Of a stretch of 64,000 nucleotides of DNA, positions 8,244 through 16,987 are shown one piece after another (position 1 is the first letter of the stretch; each line of letters opens with the position of its first letter). The position numbers and the translations under genes were made by a program. This stretch comes from an uncultured Acidobacteriota bacterium (GTDB taxonomy: Bacteria > Acidobacteriota > Terriglobia > Bryobacterales > Bryobacteraceae). The stretch spans positions 1 to 64,000 of the forward strand of contig CADECY010000026.1 of assembly GCA_902825945.1 (NCBI GenBank). Direction: 5' to 3'. The notes beneath the pieces were generated by a model, which was given only the letters and a program-made list of their open reading frames with translations, searched no databases and was not told the origin of the DNA.

Positions 8244-8680
8244 CTATACCTTGGTTGCGGCAAACCGGAGCCGCACATAGTCGGCAATCCAAGTGCCAGC
8301 TCGCATACGAGCTGGGGTCGTAGTGCGGAACGCACCTCTTCGAGGAATTCGGCGCGGATCGAGCCGGTCACGCCTTCAAGAAAACAGAGTCCGAACGTCT
8401 CCAGGAATCCTTTGATGTCCCCCCCGGCAACGCGGTGGGGTGGGGAATGAGCGCAATGCTATCTACACGAAACCCGGCCTGCTCCAGTCTGGTCGCGCAG
8501 TCACCCGGCGCTGGGAAATACCACGGGTCTCTCGCCGCGCTGTCGATTCCTCGTTTGTTCATCCCGTTCACGAGCGCGGCGCGAATCTTGTCCACGCACC
8601 CGTGCCCCCCGCACTCGGCTACCAAGCGGCCGCCGGGACGCAGAGAACGATGAAGCCGTTGATCATGTCGCCGGCGATAC
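8244..8680 (-). pseudogene. Decayed SAM-dependent methyltransferase (copy 2)
   Basis: On the minus strand a trans-aconitate-methyltransferase-like C-terminal half is readable: LRPGGRLVAECGGHG, DPWYFPAPGDC, LEQAGFRVDSIALIPHPTALPGG, then in a second frame FLETFGLCFLEGV and FLEEVRSALRPQL, then in a third frame TWIADYVRLRFAATKV and TAG. The first frame change sits in a run of seven G (about 8425-8431) and the second near 8305. The N-terminal Rossmann half is absent and replaced by a cytochrome c fragment. Clearly not functional. Confidence 0.65.
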
Positions 8681-8685
8681 GTCGA

Positions 8686-8866
8686 AGCAAGGCGCGCGCC
8701 GCGTCCAGAAGCGCCGTCCATGCCGTGGCAGAAGACGCAGTAGAAGCTATAGAGCTTGAGGCCTTCGGCGGCATCGGCCTCGGAGCCGAACGGATTGTTC
8801 TCGCGGGTCTGCGCGGCCGCCAGAAGCGCGAGCCCGAGCAAACAGGCGAGCGTTTCATCATTCTGA
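8686..8866 (-). pseudogene. Cytochrome c 5'-fragment
   Basis: Minus strand: an ATGATGAAACG start, a one-base frame change, then a signal peptide core (CLLGLALLAAAQ) and mature sequence with the heme motif CVFCH in LYSFYCVFCHGMDGASG. After ARLAS the similarity ends and the frame runs into the methyltransferase remnant. The frameshift in the signal peptide and the missing C-terminal half, including any Met ligand, mark it as a fragment. Confidence 0.55.
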
Positions 8867-9004
8867 GGAACACGCGCACAACGGACTCGCTCCGGCGCCC
8901 ACCCTCTGCGTGTTCCTCTTCTATTGGCGCCGCGCCTTCGCGGCCGCCATGAGCAGGAGGATCTCAGCTTGCGCCGCGCGCCCCAAAATCAATACAAAGG
9001 ATGC

Positions 9005-11131
9005 ATGCGATCCTCGCTCCGCACCCTCGTCCTTCCGCTTCTCGCCGCCATCGTCCAGGCGCAGGAGATCCGCGCGCTCGACCCGGCGCGCACGTCCGCT
9101 CCCGAGCGCATGCTCGTCTCGTATCTGAAGTCCATTGCGCGAGATCAACTCGCCGCTCGCAAGGCCGAGGTCGCCGCGATTCACGACAAGGAAGCCTACG
9201 AAAGACGCAAGGTCCGTCTGCGCGCGGCGGCGCTCCAGATGCTCGGCGGACTCTCGCCGCGCACACCTCTGAATCCGCGCGTCACGGGAGTCCTGCGGCG
9301 GGACGGCTACCGCGTCGAGAAGGTGATCTACGAAAGCCGTCCGCGTTTCTACGTCACGGCGAATCTCTATGTTCCGGAGAACGGGCAAGCCAAACATCCC
9401 GCGGTGCTGCAACCGGTGGGACACAGCACGACCGCGAAGAATCGGGCCTTCTATCAGAAGATCGCGATCGCACTCGTCAAGACCGGCTTCGTGGTCCTCA
9501 CCTACGATCCGATCGGGCAAGGCGAGCGGCGCATCTTCTGGGACTCGGGACTCGGCGATTCGAAGGTCGGCGGAACCACCCAGGAGCACAGCATGGTGGG
9601 ATGGCAGAGTCTGCTCGGAGGCGAGAGTGTCGCGCGCTACCGTCTCTGGGATGGCATGCGCAGCATCGACTATCTGCTCACCAGGCCCGAGGTGGACGGC
9701 ACCCGCATCGGAGTCACCGGATGCTCGGGCGGCGGCACCATGACCACCTATACCGCCGCGATCGACGAACGTGGCCCCGCGGCGGCGCCCGCCTGCTACA
9801 TCAGCGATTGGGAGAATCAGCTCGAGGGCACGGGTCCGCAGGATGCCGAGCAGCAGTTCCCCGATCAACTCGTCCACGGGCTCAATCACGCCGATTGGAT
9901 CGGACTCGCGGCACCGAAGCCCTATCTGATCGTCTCCACCGACCAGGACTTCTTCCCGCTCGAGGGCGCGCGCAAGAGCTTCGAGGAGATGAAGCGCGTC
10001 TATACGCTTTATGACGCAGCGGCGAAGGTCGACTGGTTCCACGAACCGGGCGGCCACGGCGTTCCCGATGCGAGCCGCAACGCGATCTGCGCCTTCATGA
10101 AACAATGGCTGCTCGGCAAGCCGGGTCCGGTGGACCACGGCGAGATCCGGACCGAGTACGAGGAGGATCTCAATGCGACGCCGACCGGACAAGTTGCGAC
10201 CTCGCTCGGCGGCGAAACCGCGAGCACGATGAACACGAAGCGATTCGGGATTCGCGTGCCCGAGCGCAAGCCCATCGCGAACGCGGCGGGCGCCGCGGCT
10301 CTCCGCAAGCAACTGCGCGTGCGGATCACTGAGCTCACGCGGTTTCACGCGTCCACGGCTCCGCTCGATGTTCGTGCGGGCTCCACGGTGAGCCAGGACG
10401 GAGTTCCAGTTCAGCGCTTCACCTATCAAAGCGATACCGGACTCACGATTCCGGCGCTTCTGTGCGGCTCGGGCTCGAAGCTCGCGCTCTACCTCGATCC
10501 GCGCGGCAAATCCGCCGGGCTCCGCGCCGACGGCGATATCCTCTCGCTGGCCCGGCGCGATCACACGGTATTGGCGATTGATGTTTCGGGAACGGGCGAG
10601 GTGGAGTTCAAGCGGCACGACACGGCGCCTTGGGGCTATCCGCAATTGGTATGGTTCGGACTCATGACCGGGCGGCCGCTGATCGGTATTCGCATCAACG
10701 ATATCGTGCGCGGACTCGATGCTCTCGAAGCACTCGGGCGCCAGCCGCGAAACGGCGTGACCGCTTTCGCCCGCGGACGCTTCGGTGCGTTGCTGCTGCA
10801 CGCCGCGGTGGTCGATGAGCGGATCTCTTCGGTAACGGTCGAGCAGGCCCTGCTCTCCTACCGCGCGGCCGGAGCGAACCCGATCCATCGCGATCTCGAG
10901 GACAGTGTCGTGCCCGGCATTCTGGGTCAATACGATCTGCCAGATCTCGCCGCCGCGCTCGCGCCAGGTCCGGTGCGCATCGTGAACGCGGTGTCGCCCA
11001 CCGGGCGGTTGCTGCTTCGTAAGGAGGTCTCGGCGGAGTACGAATACACCGCGAAGGCGTTCGCCGCGGCTGGTGCACCGGAGAAGTTTCAGGTGGCTCT
11101 GCGCCGGGAGGGCGAACCGCTCGCCGAGTAG
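9005..11131 (+). CDS. Exported alpha/beta hydrolase (acetylxylan-esterase-like)
   Basis: 708 aa from ATG 9005, chosen because MRSSLRTLVLPLLAAIVQAQ is a signal peptide; the frame is open further upstream but shows no start features there. The alpha/beta hydrolase core contains TYDPIGQGERR, the nucleophile elbow GCSGGGT (Ser near residue 241), the likely acid in STDQDFF and the histidine in PGGHGVP. A second domain of about 300 residues repeats a weaker hydrolase-like fold (LALYLDPRGKS) without an obvious nucleophile. Such two-domain enzymes in this phylum are annotated as acetylxylan esterase or dienelactone hydrolase family. The real substrate is not visible from sequence. Confidence 0.8.
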   Translation: MRSSLRTLVLPLLAAIVQAQEIRALDPARTSAPERMLVSYLKSIARDQLAARKAEVAAIHDKEAYERRKVRLRAAALQMLGGLSPRTPLNPRVTGVLRRDGYRVEKVIYESRPRFYVTANLYVPENGQAKHPAVLQPVGHSTTAKNRAFYQKIAIALVKTGFVVLTYDPIGQGERRIFWDSGLGDSKVGGTTQEHSMVGWQSLLGGESVARYRLWDGMRSIDYLLTRPEVDGTRIGVTGCSGGGTMTTYTAAIDERGPAAAPACYISDWENQLEGTGPQDAEQQFPDQLVHGLNHADWIGLAAPKPYLIVSTDQDFFPLEGARKSFEEMKRVYTLYDAAAKVDWFHEPGGHGVPDASRNAICAFMKQWLLGKPGPVDHGEIRTEYEEDLNATPTGQVATSLGGETASTMNTKRFGIRVPERKPIANAAGAAALRKQLRVRITELTRFHASTAPLDVRAGSTVSQDGVPVQRFTYQSDTGLTIPALLCGSGSKLALYLDPRGKSAGLRADGDILSLARRDHTVLAIDVSGTGEVEFKRHDTAPWGYPQLVWFGLMTGRPLIGIRINDIVRGLDALEALGRQPRNGVTAFARGRFGALLLHAAVVDERISSVTVEQALLSYRAAGANPIHRDLEDSVVPGILGQYDLPDLAAALAPGPVRIVNAVSPTGRLLLRKEVSAEYEYTAKAFAAAGAPEKFQVALRREGEPLAE

Positions 11132-11149
11132 GCTCGGCTGCGACTGGAA

Positions 11150-11809
11150 TCAAGCCGCTGTACGCCGCTCGAATCGGGCGCGGTCTTCCTGCGCGAGTTC
11201 GTGGTGCCCGTCGATGGTGAGCATTTGACGTAGGACGAGTTTGAACTCGGCTTCCGGCTTCAGAAAGTCATCGCGTTCGGCGGCGTCGAGCCCGCGGCGT
11301 TTCCAGCCTCCGATTCGCACCCATGCTTCCTGACGCTTCCCACGGAGCGCGCCACGTTGCAGCCCATACGCCGCGATCGTCCGTCGTGCCCGATCGAGAT
11401 CGGGCCCGCTCAATCGGGGATGCGGTTCCAGCGCTCCTTCGGGGTGGACCCAGAAGAACAGTTCGGGATCGTCGATGTCTGGTTTGATCAGCGTTCCGTC
11501 GTGGTCCAAGTCGCGCTTCTCACCGTTGCACTTCGCACAGGCCGGAAAGAGGTTGGACCACTCGAAGGTGAGATCCTTCTCCGTCTTGCGAATGAAGTGT
11601 TCGATCTCGAAGTGCGACGTCACATCGAGCAGCGCTTCGCAGAAGGCGCACTTGCCGTGTGTCATTGGTCGAAGGGCGTCTCGAAGGGTCTCCTTCGCGG
11701 ATTTGGTCGCCCAGTCCTTCTTCGGACCGGCCTTCTTCCAGCGGTTGGTCCACTCGGCGCGATTCGCCTTCACCTTCACCGGCTCCGGCGGACGTGGTGT
11801 GTGAATCAC
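11150..11809 (-). CDS. ptuB: HNH endonuclease, PtuB-like (Septu defence)
   Basis: 219 aa. A zinc-knuckle HNH nuclease: C54-x2-C57, the catalytic EIEHF (about 69-73), WSNLF and C91-x2-C94 in CAKCN. This spacing fits the TIGR02646-type HNH proteins that pair with an SMC-like ATPase in Septu and some retron systems. The start overlaps the ATPase stop by four bases. The C-terminal 80 residues are charged and helical. In Septu the nuclease degrades nucleic acid once the ATPase senses infection. No reverse transcriptase is nearby, which argues against a retron. The symbol is assigned from architecture and pairing only. Confidence 0.78.
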   Translation of the reverse strand: MIHTPRPPEPVKVKANRAEWTNRWKKAGPKKDWATKSAKETLRDALRPMTHGKCAFCEALLDVTSHFEIEHFIRKTEKDLTFEWSNLFPACAKCNGEKRDLDHDGTLIKPDIDDPELFFWVHPEGALEPHPRLSGPDLDRARRTIAAYGLQRGALRGKRQEAWVRIGGWKRRGLDAAERDDFLKPEAEFKLVLRQMLTIDGHHELAQEDRARFERRTAA

Positions 11810-13062
11810 CCCGCCAAGCCTCCAACACTCACCATGGAGCGAAGTTCCTCGCTCTTGGCGGCGAGCCGCTTGGTGAGCTTGGCGAACTCTGCCGTTTCCT
11901 TGCGATTCAACTTGCGGACGGCTTTCTCACGAAGGTAGCCGTTCCAGGTATTCAATTCCTTCTCAGTCTCGATGTCGAAGCGGCTCGAGACTCCGAAGAT
12001 GTCGTGAAGGATCGTCATCACGCTGTCACCTGAAGGTGCATCGACCGACTCGCGCAGGCTAGCCCGGCCGTTGACGAGATCGAAGACGTGGACTCGTCCC
12101 TCTGGGCACGACGATATCGCGAAGGGTGAGTGAGACGAGGCGATGATCTGGACTCCGGGGAGGGCCTTTCGGATGGCGGGCAATAGTCGACGCTGCCAGA
12201 GAGGATGCAGGTGGGCCTCGACCTCGTCCAGCAGAATCACGGCGGGGGCTGGCCCGTACTCCGCTTGCCGCATCATGAAGTCGCAAATCCAGGAGGCTGT
12301 GCTCACCACTCCGCCGGGAAGTTGCGAGAAATTGAGGGCTTGGTCAAAGATGCGGAGCCTTGGGCTTAGCGTTGGGGTGTCGATGTCCAACCGCACCTGT
12401 TGTCCGTAGATCTCCGACAGAGCCGCTTCGAAGCGGTTGATGAACTCGCCGTACTCTGGTGCAGTCTCTCTCCGAACCGCAGCGAGGGCTTGCTGGCTGA
12501 ACAGCCGTACGATCCAAGCTTGCAGCACTTCGTTCTTCACCGTCGATTCGAAGGCAAGTGAGGCTTTCGAGTCCTCGCCGTTTCGATGTGGGTCGATCGC
12601 CGAAAGGTATCGAAGAGCGCCAGACGGAGAGTAGGCTGCGGCGAGCAAGCGCCGGTGGCCCTCGGGCGGCGGTCTGCGTCCCGCACTCGCCCAAGCCAAG
12701 CCCAATTTGTTGCTGGCACTATTAACCGCGAACCCTTTGAGCGTTCGGGCGATCCAATTGATTAGGCCCTGCGAGTCCTCATGAGTACTGAGTGCGTAAG
12801 CGCGGTCCCCAGGGAGTGAAGTCAGCAAGCCGGCGACTGTCCCAGCACGAGTCAGGTGCGTAAACTCGGGGACATTGAAGCCCGAGCTGCCGCCGTAACT
12901 GATCGCGGCTGCAATGGTCTTCAACACCGTCGACTTTCCGCACCCATTCACCCCGGCCAAAATGTGCGGGCCCGGATGTGAATTCCCCTTGCCGTCCGAC
13001 AGGTCCAGCTCCAGCCTGTCGAACGGCCCGATGTTTTCCGCGATCAGCTTCAACAGCGGCAT
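11806..13062 (-). CDS. ptuA: SMC-like AAA ATPase, PtuA-like (Septu defence)
   Basis: 418 aa. An ABC/SMC-type ATPase head: Walker A GVNGCGKST (37-45), Walker B ILLDEVEAHLHP at about 275-286 and the switch histidine in ASSHSPF. The long coiled-coil of true SMC proteins is replaced by a helical insert, as in AAA_15/AAA_21 proteins of defence systems. It overlaps the HNH gene downstream. The aldolase stop is only eight bases upstream, so the three genes may share a transcript. Alternative: an OLD-family or Gabija-like ATPase, less likely because the partner is an HNH rather than a helicase. Confidence 0.8.
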   Translation of the reverse strand: MPLLKLIAENIGPFDRLELDLSDGKGNSHPGPHILAGVNGCGKSTVLKTIAAAISYGGSSGFNVPEFTHLTRAGTVAGLLTSLPGDRAYALSTHEDSQGLINWIARTLKGFAVNSASNKLGLAWASAGRRPPPEGHRRLLAAAYSPSGALRYLSAIDPHRNGEDSKASLAFESTVKNEVLQAWIVRLFSQQALAAVRRETAPEYGEFINRFEAALSEIYGQQVRLDIDTPTLSPRLRIFDQALNFSQLPGGVVSTASWICDFMMRQAEYGPAPAVILLDEVEAHLHPLWQRRLLPAIRKALPGVQIIASSHSPFAISSCPEGRVHVFDLVNGRASLRESVDAPSGDSVMTILHDIFGVSSRFDIETEKELNTWNGYLREKAVRKLNRKETAEFAKLTKRLAAKSEELRSMVSVGGLAG

Positions 13063-13070
13063 CGAAGGCG

Positions 13071-13850
13071 CTACGCCATCTTCACCGCGCTGAACGCCTC
13101 GAACGAATTCTTCAGTCCATTCACCAACGCCCCATGATCACCGCCGGCCGTGAACATCCGCCCGCCGCGATCGATCACGCGTTGCGCCGCCGCCGGACTT
13201 CCGCTCGTCGTTCCCCACCACTTTCCGTGCTTGGCAGCCGCGGCCGCCACACGATCGAACGCAGCCTCGATCACCGGATGATTGAACTCGAGCGGCACGC
13301 CGTAGCTCAGCGTCAAGTCACCCGGACCGACGAACAGCAGATCGAAGCCCGGAACCGCCGCGATCTCTTCGATGCATTCCACCGCTTCGCGATCTTCGAT
13401 CTGCAGCGCGAGGAACACCTCTTCGTTCGCGTTCTTGATGTGTTCACGCGTGTCGGCGAAACCCCAATCCGCGTCGGCGCCGGCGCCATCGAGTCCGCGC
13501 TTACCGATCGGAGGGAATCGCACCCACTCGACCCACTGCTTGGCTTCTTCGGCGCTGCGGCAGTGCGGAACCATGAGGCCGTTGGCGCCGAACTCGAGCG
13601 CGCGCATCGGCGCGTCATAGCCGGTCTTGAGAATGCGAACCATCAGGTCCATGCCCGTGTGGCGGCAAGCCAGCGAGATCGGTGGAATGACGTTGTAGCC
13701 GAAATCGCGGTGCTCCATATCGAACCAGACGCAATCGTAACCGATGCGTCCCATCACCTCCGGCAGCCACGGGTCGGAGACGCGGCTGAGCCCGGCGACC
13801 TTCACGAATCCGCCGGAGCGGAGGATCTTCAAGACTCTGCTTTTTGTCAT
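13071..13850 (-). CDS. HpcH/HpaI family class II aldolase
   Basis: 259 aa, the normal family length. It has the catalytic FDMEH (His47), Arg72 in VRI, the metal ligand Glu152 in LQIED and Asp178 in GPGDL, all positioned as in 2-keto-3-deoxy-sugar-acid and 4-hydroxy-2-oxo-acid aldolases that release pyruvate or a relative. The substrate cannot be told. No sugar-acid catabolic genes are adjacent; downstream lies the defence-like pair, which makes a metabolic operon unlikely. Confidence 0.88.
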   Translation of the reverse strand: MTKSRVLKILRSGGFVKVAGLSRVSDPWLPEVMGRIGYDCVWFDMEHRDFGYNVIPPISLACRHTGMDLMVRILKTGYDAPMRALEFGANGLMVPHCRSAEEAKQWVEWVRFPPIGKRGLDGAGADADWGFADTREHIKNANEEVFLALQIEDREAVECIEEIAAVPGFDLLFVGPGDLTLSYGVPLEFNHPVIEAAFDRVAAAAAKHGKWWGTTSGSPAAAQRVIDRGGRMFTAGGDHGALVNGLKNSFEAFSAVKMA

Positions 13851-13974
13851 GAACCCGGATCATAACACAGGGTTCGCCGGCGCTTGGCGCTCGCGTCCGA
13901 TTCGGCCATACCCGGCCCGGCCGCCGCTCCGCGGAGGTCCTGTTGGCGAGAAGTCGCGGTAAATTGACTCGTGC

Positions 13975-14003
13975 TTCACAGCTTTGAAATCGCCGGGTAA
14001 TAT
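13975..14003 (+). promoter_or_regulatory. Candidate promoter for the YncE/phosphoesterase gene
   Basis: TTCACA (13975-13980), a 17-base spacer and TAATAT (13998-14003). Start of transcription would be near 14010, about 8 bases before the ATG at 14018. No Shine-Dalgarno is present in that leader. Confidence 0.45.
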
Positions 14004-14017
14004 ACTGGATCGACAAC

Positions 14018-16522
14018 ATGAGATCCGTATTGACATCCCGATTCGCACGCTACTTCGCGGTACTCGCGCTGCTTGCTCTCGGCGCAACAGCCGCTCGCAC
14101 GGTCGTGGAGCGGTACAAAATGAAGCACCGCACCACCGGGCAGATGATCACCGTACCCGGCCACATCGGTCCGAACGCCATGCTCGTCAGCGGCTGGCAG
14201 ACCACGCCAGCAGGCCGGCAACTCCCTTCCGGAGACATGATCCTGAGCGGACAAGTGAGCCCGGATGGCAAGCTTTTCGCTTTCACCAACACCGGCTACA
14301 CGCGGCATCAACTCCACATCGTGGATCTGGCCACCGAGAAGGAGATCGCCACGTTCCCGATGGAGCAGGCCTGGAGCGGGCTCGCCTGGGCGCCCGACAG
14401 CAAGCGCATCTATGTTTCGAGCGGCGCCGGATACGCGGGCGCGGCCATTCTCGTGTTCGACCGGTGGGACAAAGAGGGCTGGCACGAAGTGCGCGGCGGA
14501 CTCACCCTCCACGGATCGAGCCGCGAAGCGCTGGCGGTGTCCTCGATTCTGGTAGCGGCTGATGGCAAGTCGCTCTACGCGGTCAACAACTCCGATGGCC
14601 ACGTCTACATCGTGGACACGCACGGCGGACGCGGCGTGGGCCGCGTGAAGACCGGCGATCATCCATTCAGCGCGGCGCTTTCGAAAGACGGCAAGACGCT
14701 CTATGTGACCAATCTCGGAAGCGCGGAAGTGGCGATCGTGGATGTGAGCTCTCCGGGCGATCCCAAAGTCAGCGGCAGCATCCCAACGGGACACCACCCG
14801 AACGATCTGGCGCTGAGCGCCGATGGCACGGTCCTGTACGTATCCTGCGGCAACACCAATGACGTGGTGGCGCTGGATCTGAAAGCCAACAAGCGGATCG
14901 AAACGATCAACGTGGCGCTGGGCCCGAAGGCGCCGGCGGGCAGCACGCCGAATTCGCTGGCGATGGCGCCCAATGGCAAAACGCTCTACGCGGCCAACGC
15001 CGACAACAACACGGTGGCCGTGATCGATGTGGAGGAGCGGGGCAAGAGCAAAGTGGAGGGCTTCATTCCCACTGGCTGGTATCCGACGCTGGTGCGAGTG
15101 ACGGCAGACGGCAAACGTGTGCTGATCGGCAGCGGCAAGGGCGTGGGCACGGGTCCGAACAAGGTGAAACGGCCAATCGACGGGGTGGCGCCAGCGGTCA
15201 GCTTCCAGCATCACGGCAACAATCTGAATGGCCTGATGTCGTTCGTCGACACGCCGGATGGGCGGAAGCTTTCGGCCTACACCAAGCAGGCGTATGAGAA
15301 CAGCCCCTACAAGGACGTGCTGCTCGAAAGCTCCGAGACCAGCGCCGATACGGTGATTCCGAAGCGTGTGGGCGAGAAGTCGCCCATCGAGCATGTTCTC
15401 TACATCATGAAAGAGAACCGTACCTACGATCAGGTGTTCGGCGACTTGAAGCAAGGCAACGGCGATCCGAGCCTGACGCTGTTCGGCTGGGATGTGACTC
15501 CGAATCAGCATACGCTGGCCGAGCAATTCGTGCTGCTCGATAACCTCTATTGCAGCGGCGAGGTCTCGCAAGACGGACAGCCGTGGACGCTCTCCGCCTA
15601 CGCCACCGATTTCACGCAGCGTGCCTGGACGCTGAGCTACTCGCGTCACGGCCGCGTCGATACGCGCGGAGTTTCCGAGCAATCGACGCCATTCATCTGG
15701 GAACTCGCAACGAGCAAGGGCCTGAAGGTGCGCACCTACGGAATGGGGAATCGCCGCGGTACCGAGCCGGTGCGCAGCGTTTGGTGGGAAACCCGTGAAC
15801 CTGGAACCAATCCTGGCCGCGCGCGCGACTACCTGCGGGCGGAGCGATTCATCAAAGAGTTCGAGGAAATGGACAAAGCGGGCACGGTTCCGAACCTGAT
15901 CGTGATGTCGCTCGGCGAGAATCATACGAGCGGAACCGCTCCGGGCGCCTACACGCCGAAAGCCATGGTGGCGTCCAACGACGTCGCGGTGGGCAAGATG
16001 GTGGAAGCGGTGACCAAGAGCAAGGTGTGGAGCAAGTCCGCGATCTTCATCATCGAGGATGATGCGCAGAATGGGCCGGACCACGTCGATTCCCACCGCA
16101 CCACGGGCCTCGTCATCAGCCCCTACGTCAAGCGCAAGCAGGTGGACAGCACGATGTACTCCACCGTCTCGATGCTCCGCACGATCGAATTGCTGCTGGG
16201 CCTGCCTCCCATGACGCAGCATGACGCCGCTGCTTCGCCAATGGTGAACAGCTTCATGGCCAAACCCGACATGAGCGGTTTCACGGCGCTGCCCGCGCGG
16301 CTGGACCTGATGACCAAGAATCCGCTGCACGGCTACGGCGCGGTGGAGTCGGCCCGCATGGACTTCAGCGAATACGACCGCATCGACATGGACGCGCTGA
16401 ACCGCATCCTGTGGCACAGCATCAAGGGTGAAAACGTCCCGATGCCCGCTCCGGTTCGCCGTGCGCTGCCGACACCCCAGGGTTTGCTTCAGTTCCGCGG
16501 GGATGACGGCGACGGCGAATGA
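14018..16522 (+). CDS. YncE-like propeller fused to alkaline-phosphatase-type phosphoesterase
   Basis: 834 aa. An N-terminal signal or anchor (FAVLALLALGATAA) precedes a seven-bladed YVTN/YncE-type propeller at about residues 60-430, with repeated blades such as KTLYVTNLGSAEVAIVDV and TVLYVSCGNTNDVVALDL. From about residue 459 a phosphoesterase-family domain starts with YIMKENRTYDQVFGD, the metal-binding ENR motif of phospholipase C / acid phosphatase relatives. It continues with SLGENHTSG and IIEDDAQNGPDHVD, further metal ligands. The fusion is known in Acidobacteria and Planctomycetes as bifunctional YncE/alkaline phosphatase. It probably acts in the periplasm on phosphodiesters; the substrate is unknown. 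Confidence 0.87.
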   Translation: MRSVLTSRFARYFAVLALLALGATAARTVVERYKMKHRTTGQMITVPGHIGPNAMLVSGWQTTPAGRQLPSGDMILSGQVSPDGKLFAFTNTGYTRHQLHIVDLATEKEIATFPMEQAWSGLAWAPDSKRIYVSSGAGYAGAAILVFDRWDKEGWHEVRGGLTLHGSSREALAVSSILVAADGKSLYAVNNSDGHVYIVDTHGGRGVGRVKTGDHPFSAALSKDGKTLYVTNLGSAEVAIVDVSSPGDPKVSGSIPTGHHPNDLALSADGTVLYVSCGNTNDVVALDLKANKRIETINVALGPKAPAGSTPNSLAMAPNGKTLYAANADNNTVAVIDVEERGKSKVEGFIPTGWYPTLVRVTADGKRVLIGSGKGVGTGPNKVKRPIDGVAPAVSFQHHGNNLNGLMSFVDTPDGRKLSAYTKQAYENSPYKDVLLESSETSADTVIPKRVGEKSPIEHVLYIMKENRTYDQVFGDLKQGNGDPSLTLFGWDVTPNQHTLAEQFVLLDNLYCSGEVSQDGQPWTLSAYATDFTQRAWTLSYSRHGRVDTRGVSEQSTPFIWELATSKGLKVRTYGMGNRRGTEPVRSVWWETREPGTNPGRARDYLRAERFIKEFEEMDKAGTVPNLIVMSLGENHTSGTAPGAYTPKAMVASNDVAVGKMVEAVTKSKVWSKSAIFIIEDDAQNGPDHVDSHRTTGLVISPYVKRKQVDSTMYSTVSMLRTIELLLGLPPMTQHDAAASPMVNSFMAKPDMSGFTALPARLDLMTKNPLHGYGAVESARMDFSEYDRIDMDALNRILWHSIKGENVPMPAPVRRALPTPQGLLQFRGDDGDGE

Positions 16523-16567
16523 CCCAAGCGCCGGACAGGCGGCCTGAACAGGGTACGCTGGTCTCAG

Positions 16568-16987
16568 ATGGACCTTCGAACCTACGTTTCCTCCGATCGC
16601 GCCGCCTGTCTGGCGCTGTTCGATTCCACTGGGCTGGCGGCTGCGCTACGAGCCGACTTCGAGCGATTCCTCGACTCGGCTCCCGCAACCTTCACCGTCG
16701 CCGAACATGACGGCCGCATCCTCGGGTGCGGCGGCTGCACGCTCGACACCGATCCCCCGGGCATCGATTGGTGCCTGGTCGAGCCGGCCTTTCACCGCAA
16801 CGGAATCGGCCGGCTGCTGGCGATGTCGGCGCTGCGCGCGATTGGCGCGAAAACCCGGAGTCCGATGGTGCGGGTCCGCTCAACGGAAAACGCCCGCAGA
16901 TTTTTCGAGCACCTCGGATTCCGGGTGGCCTCGAACAATCCCTCGGGCGTTCTCGTAATGGTGAAGAAGCTCGAAGTCTGCGGCTAG
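16568..16987 (+). CDS. GNAT family N-acetyltransferase
   Basis: 139 aa, typical for a single GNAT domain. Motif A is seen in WCLVEPAFHRNGIGRLLAMSAL, with the acetyl-CoA-binding RNGIGR loop. It is preceded by the strands ILGCGGCTL and followed by VRVRSTENARRFFEHLGF, the usual motif B helix. Acceptor unknown. The stop overlaps the stop of the convergent PLP-enzyme gene by a few bases, a tight convergent arrangement with no room for a terminator. Confidence 0.85.
   Translation: MDLRTYVSSDRAACLALFDSTGLAAALRADFERFLDSAPATFTVAEHDGRILGCGGCTLDTDPPGIDWCLVEPAFHRNGIGRLLAMSALRAIGAKTRSPMVRVRSTENARRFFEHLGFRVASNNPSGVLVMVKKLEVCG

Noticed and set aside
8921..10930. Long antisense open frame opposite the alpha/beta hydrolase
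   Set aside because: Same GC-bias artefact; its translation is rich in Arg, Glu, His and Asp with no domain pattern.
11150..13062. Retron with Septu-type effectors
   Set aside because: No reverse transcriptase motif (YxDD context) or msr/msd-like structure lies on either side; the pair is better called plain Septu-like.
13976..16417. Antisense open frame of 813 codons opposite the YncE/phosphoesterase
   Set aside because: Mirror of a well-supported gene; no start features.
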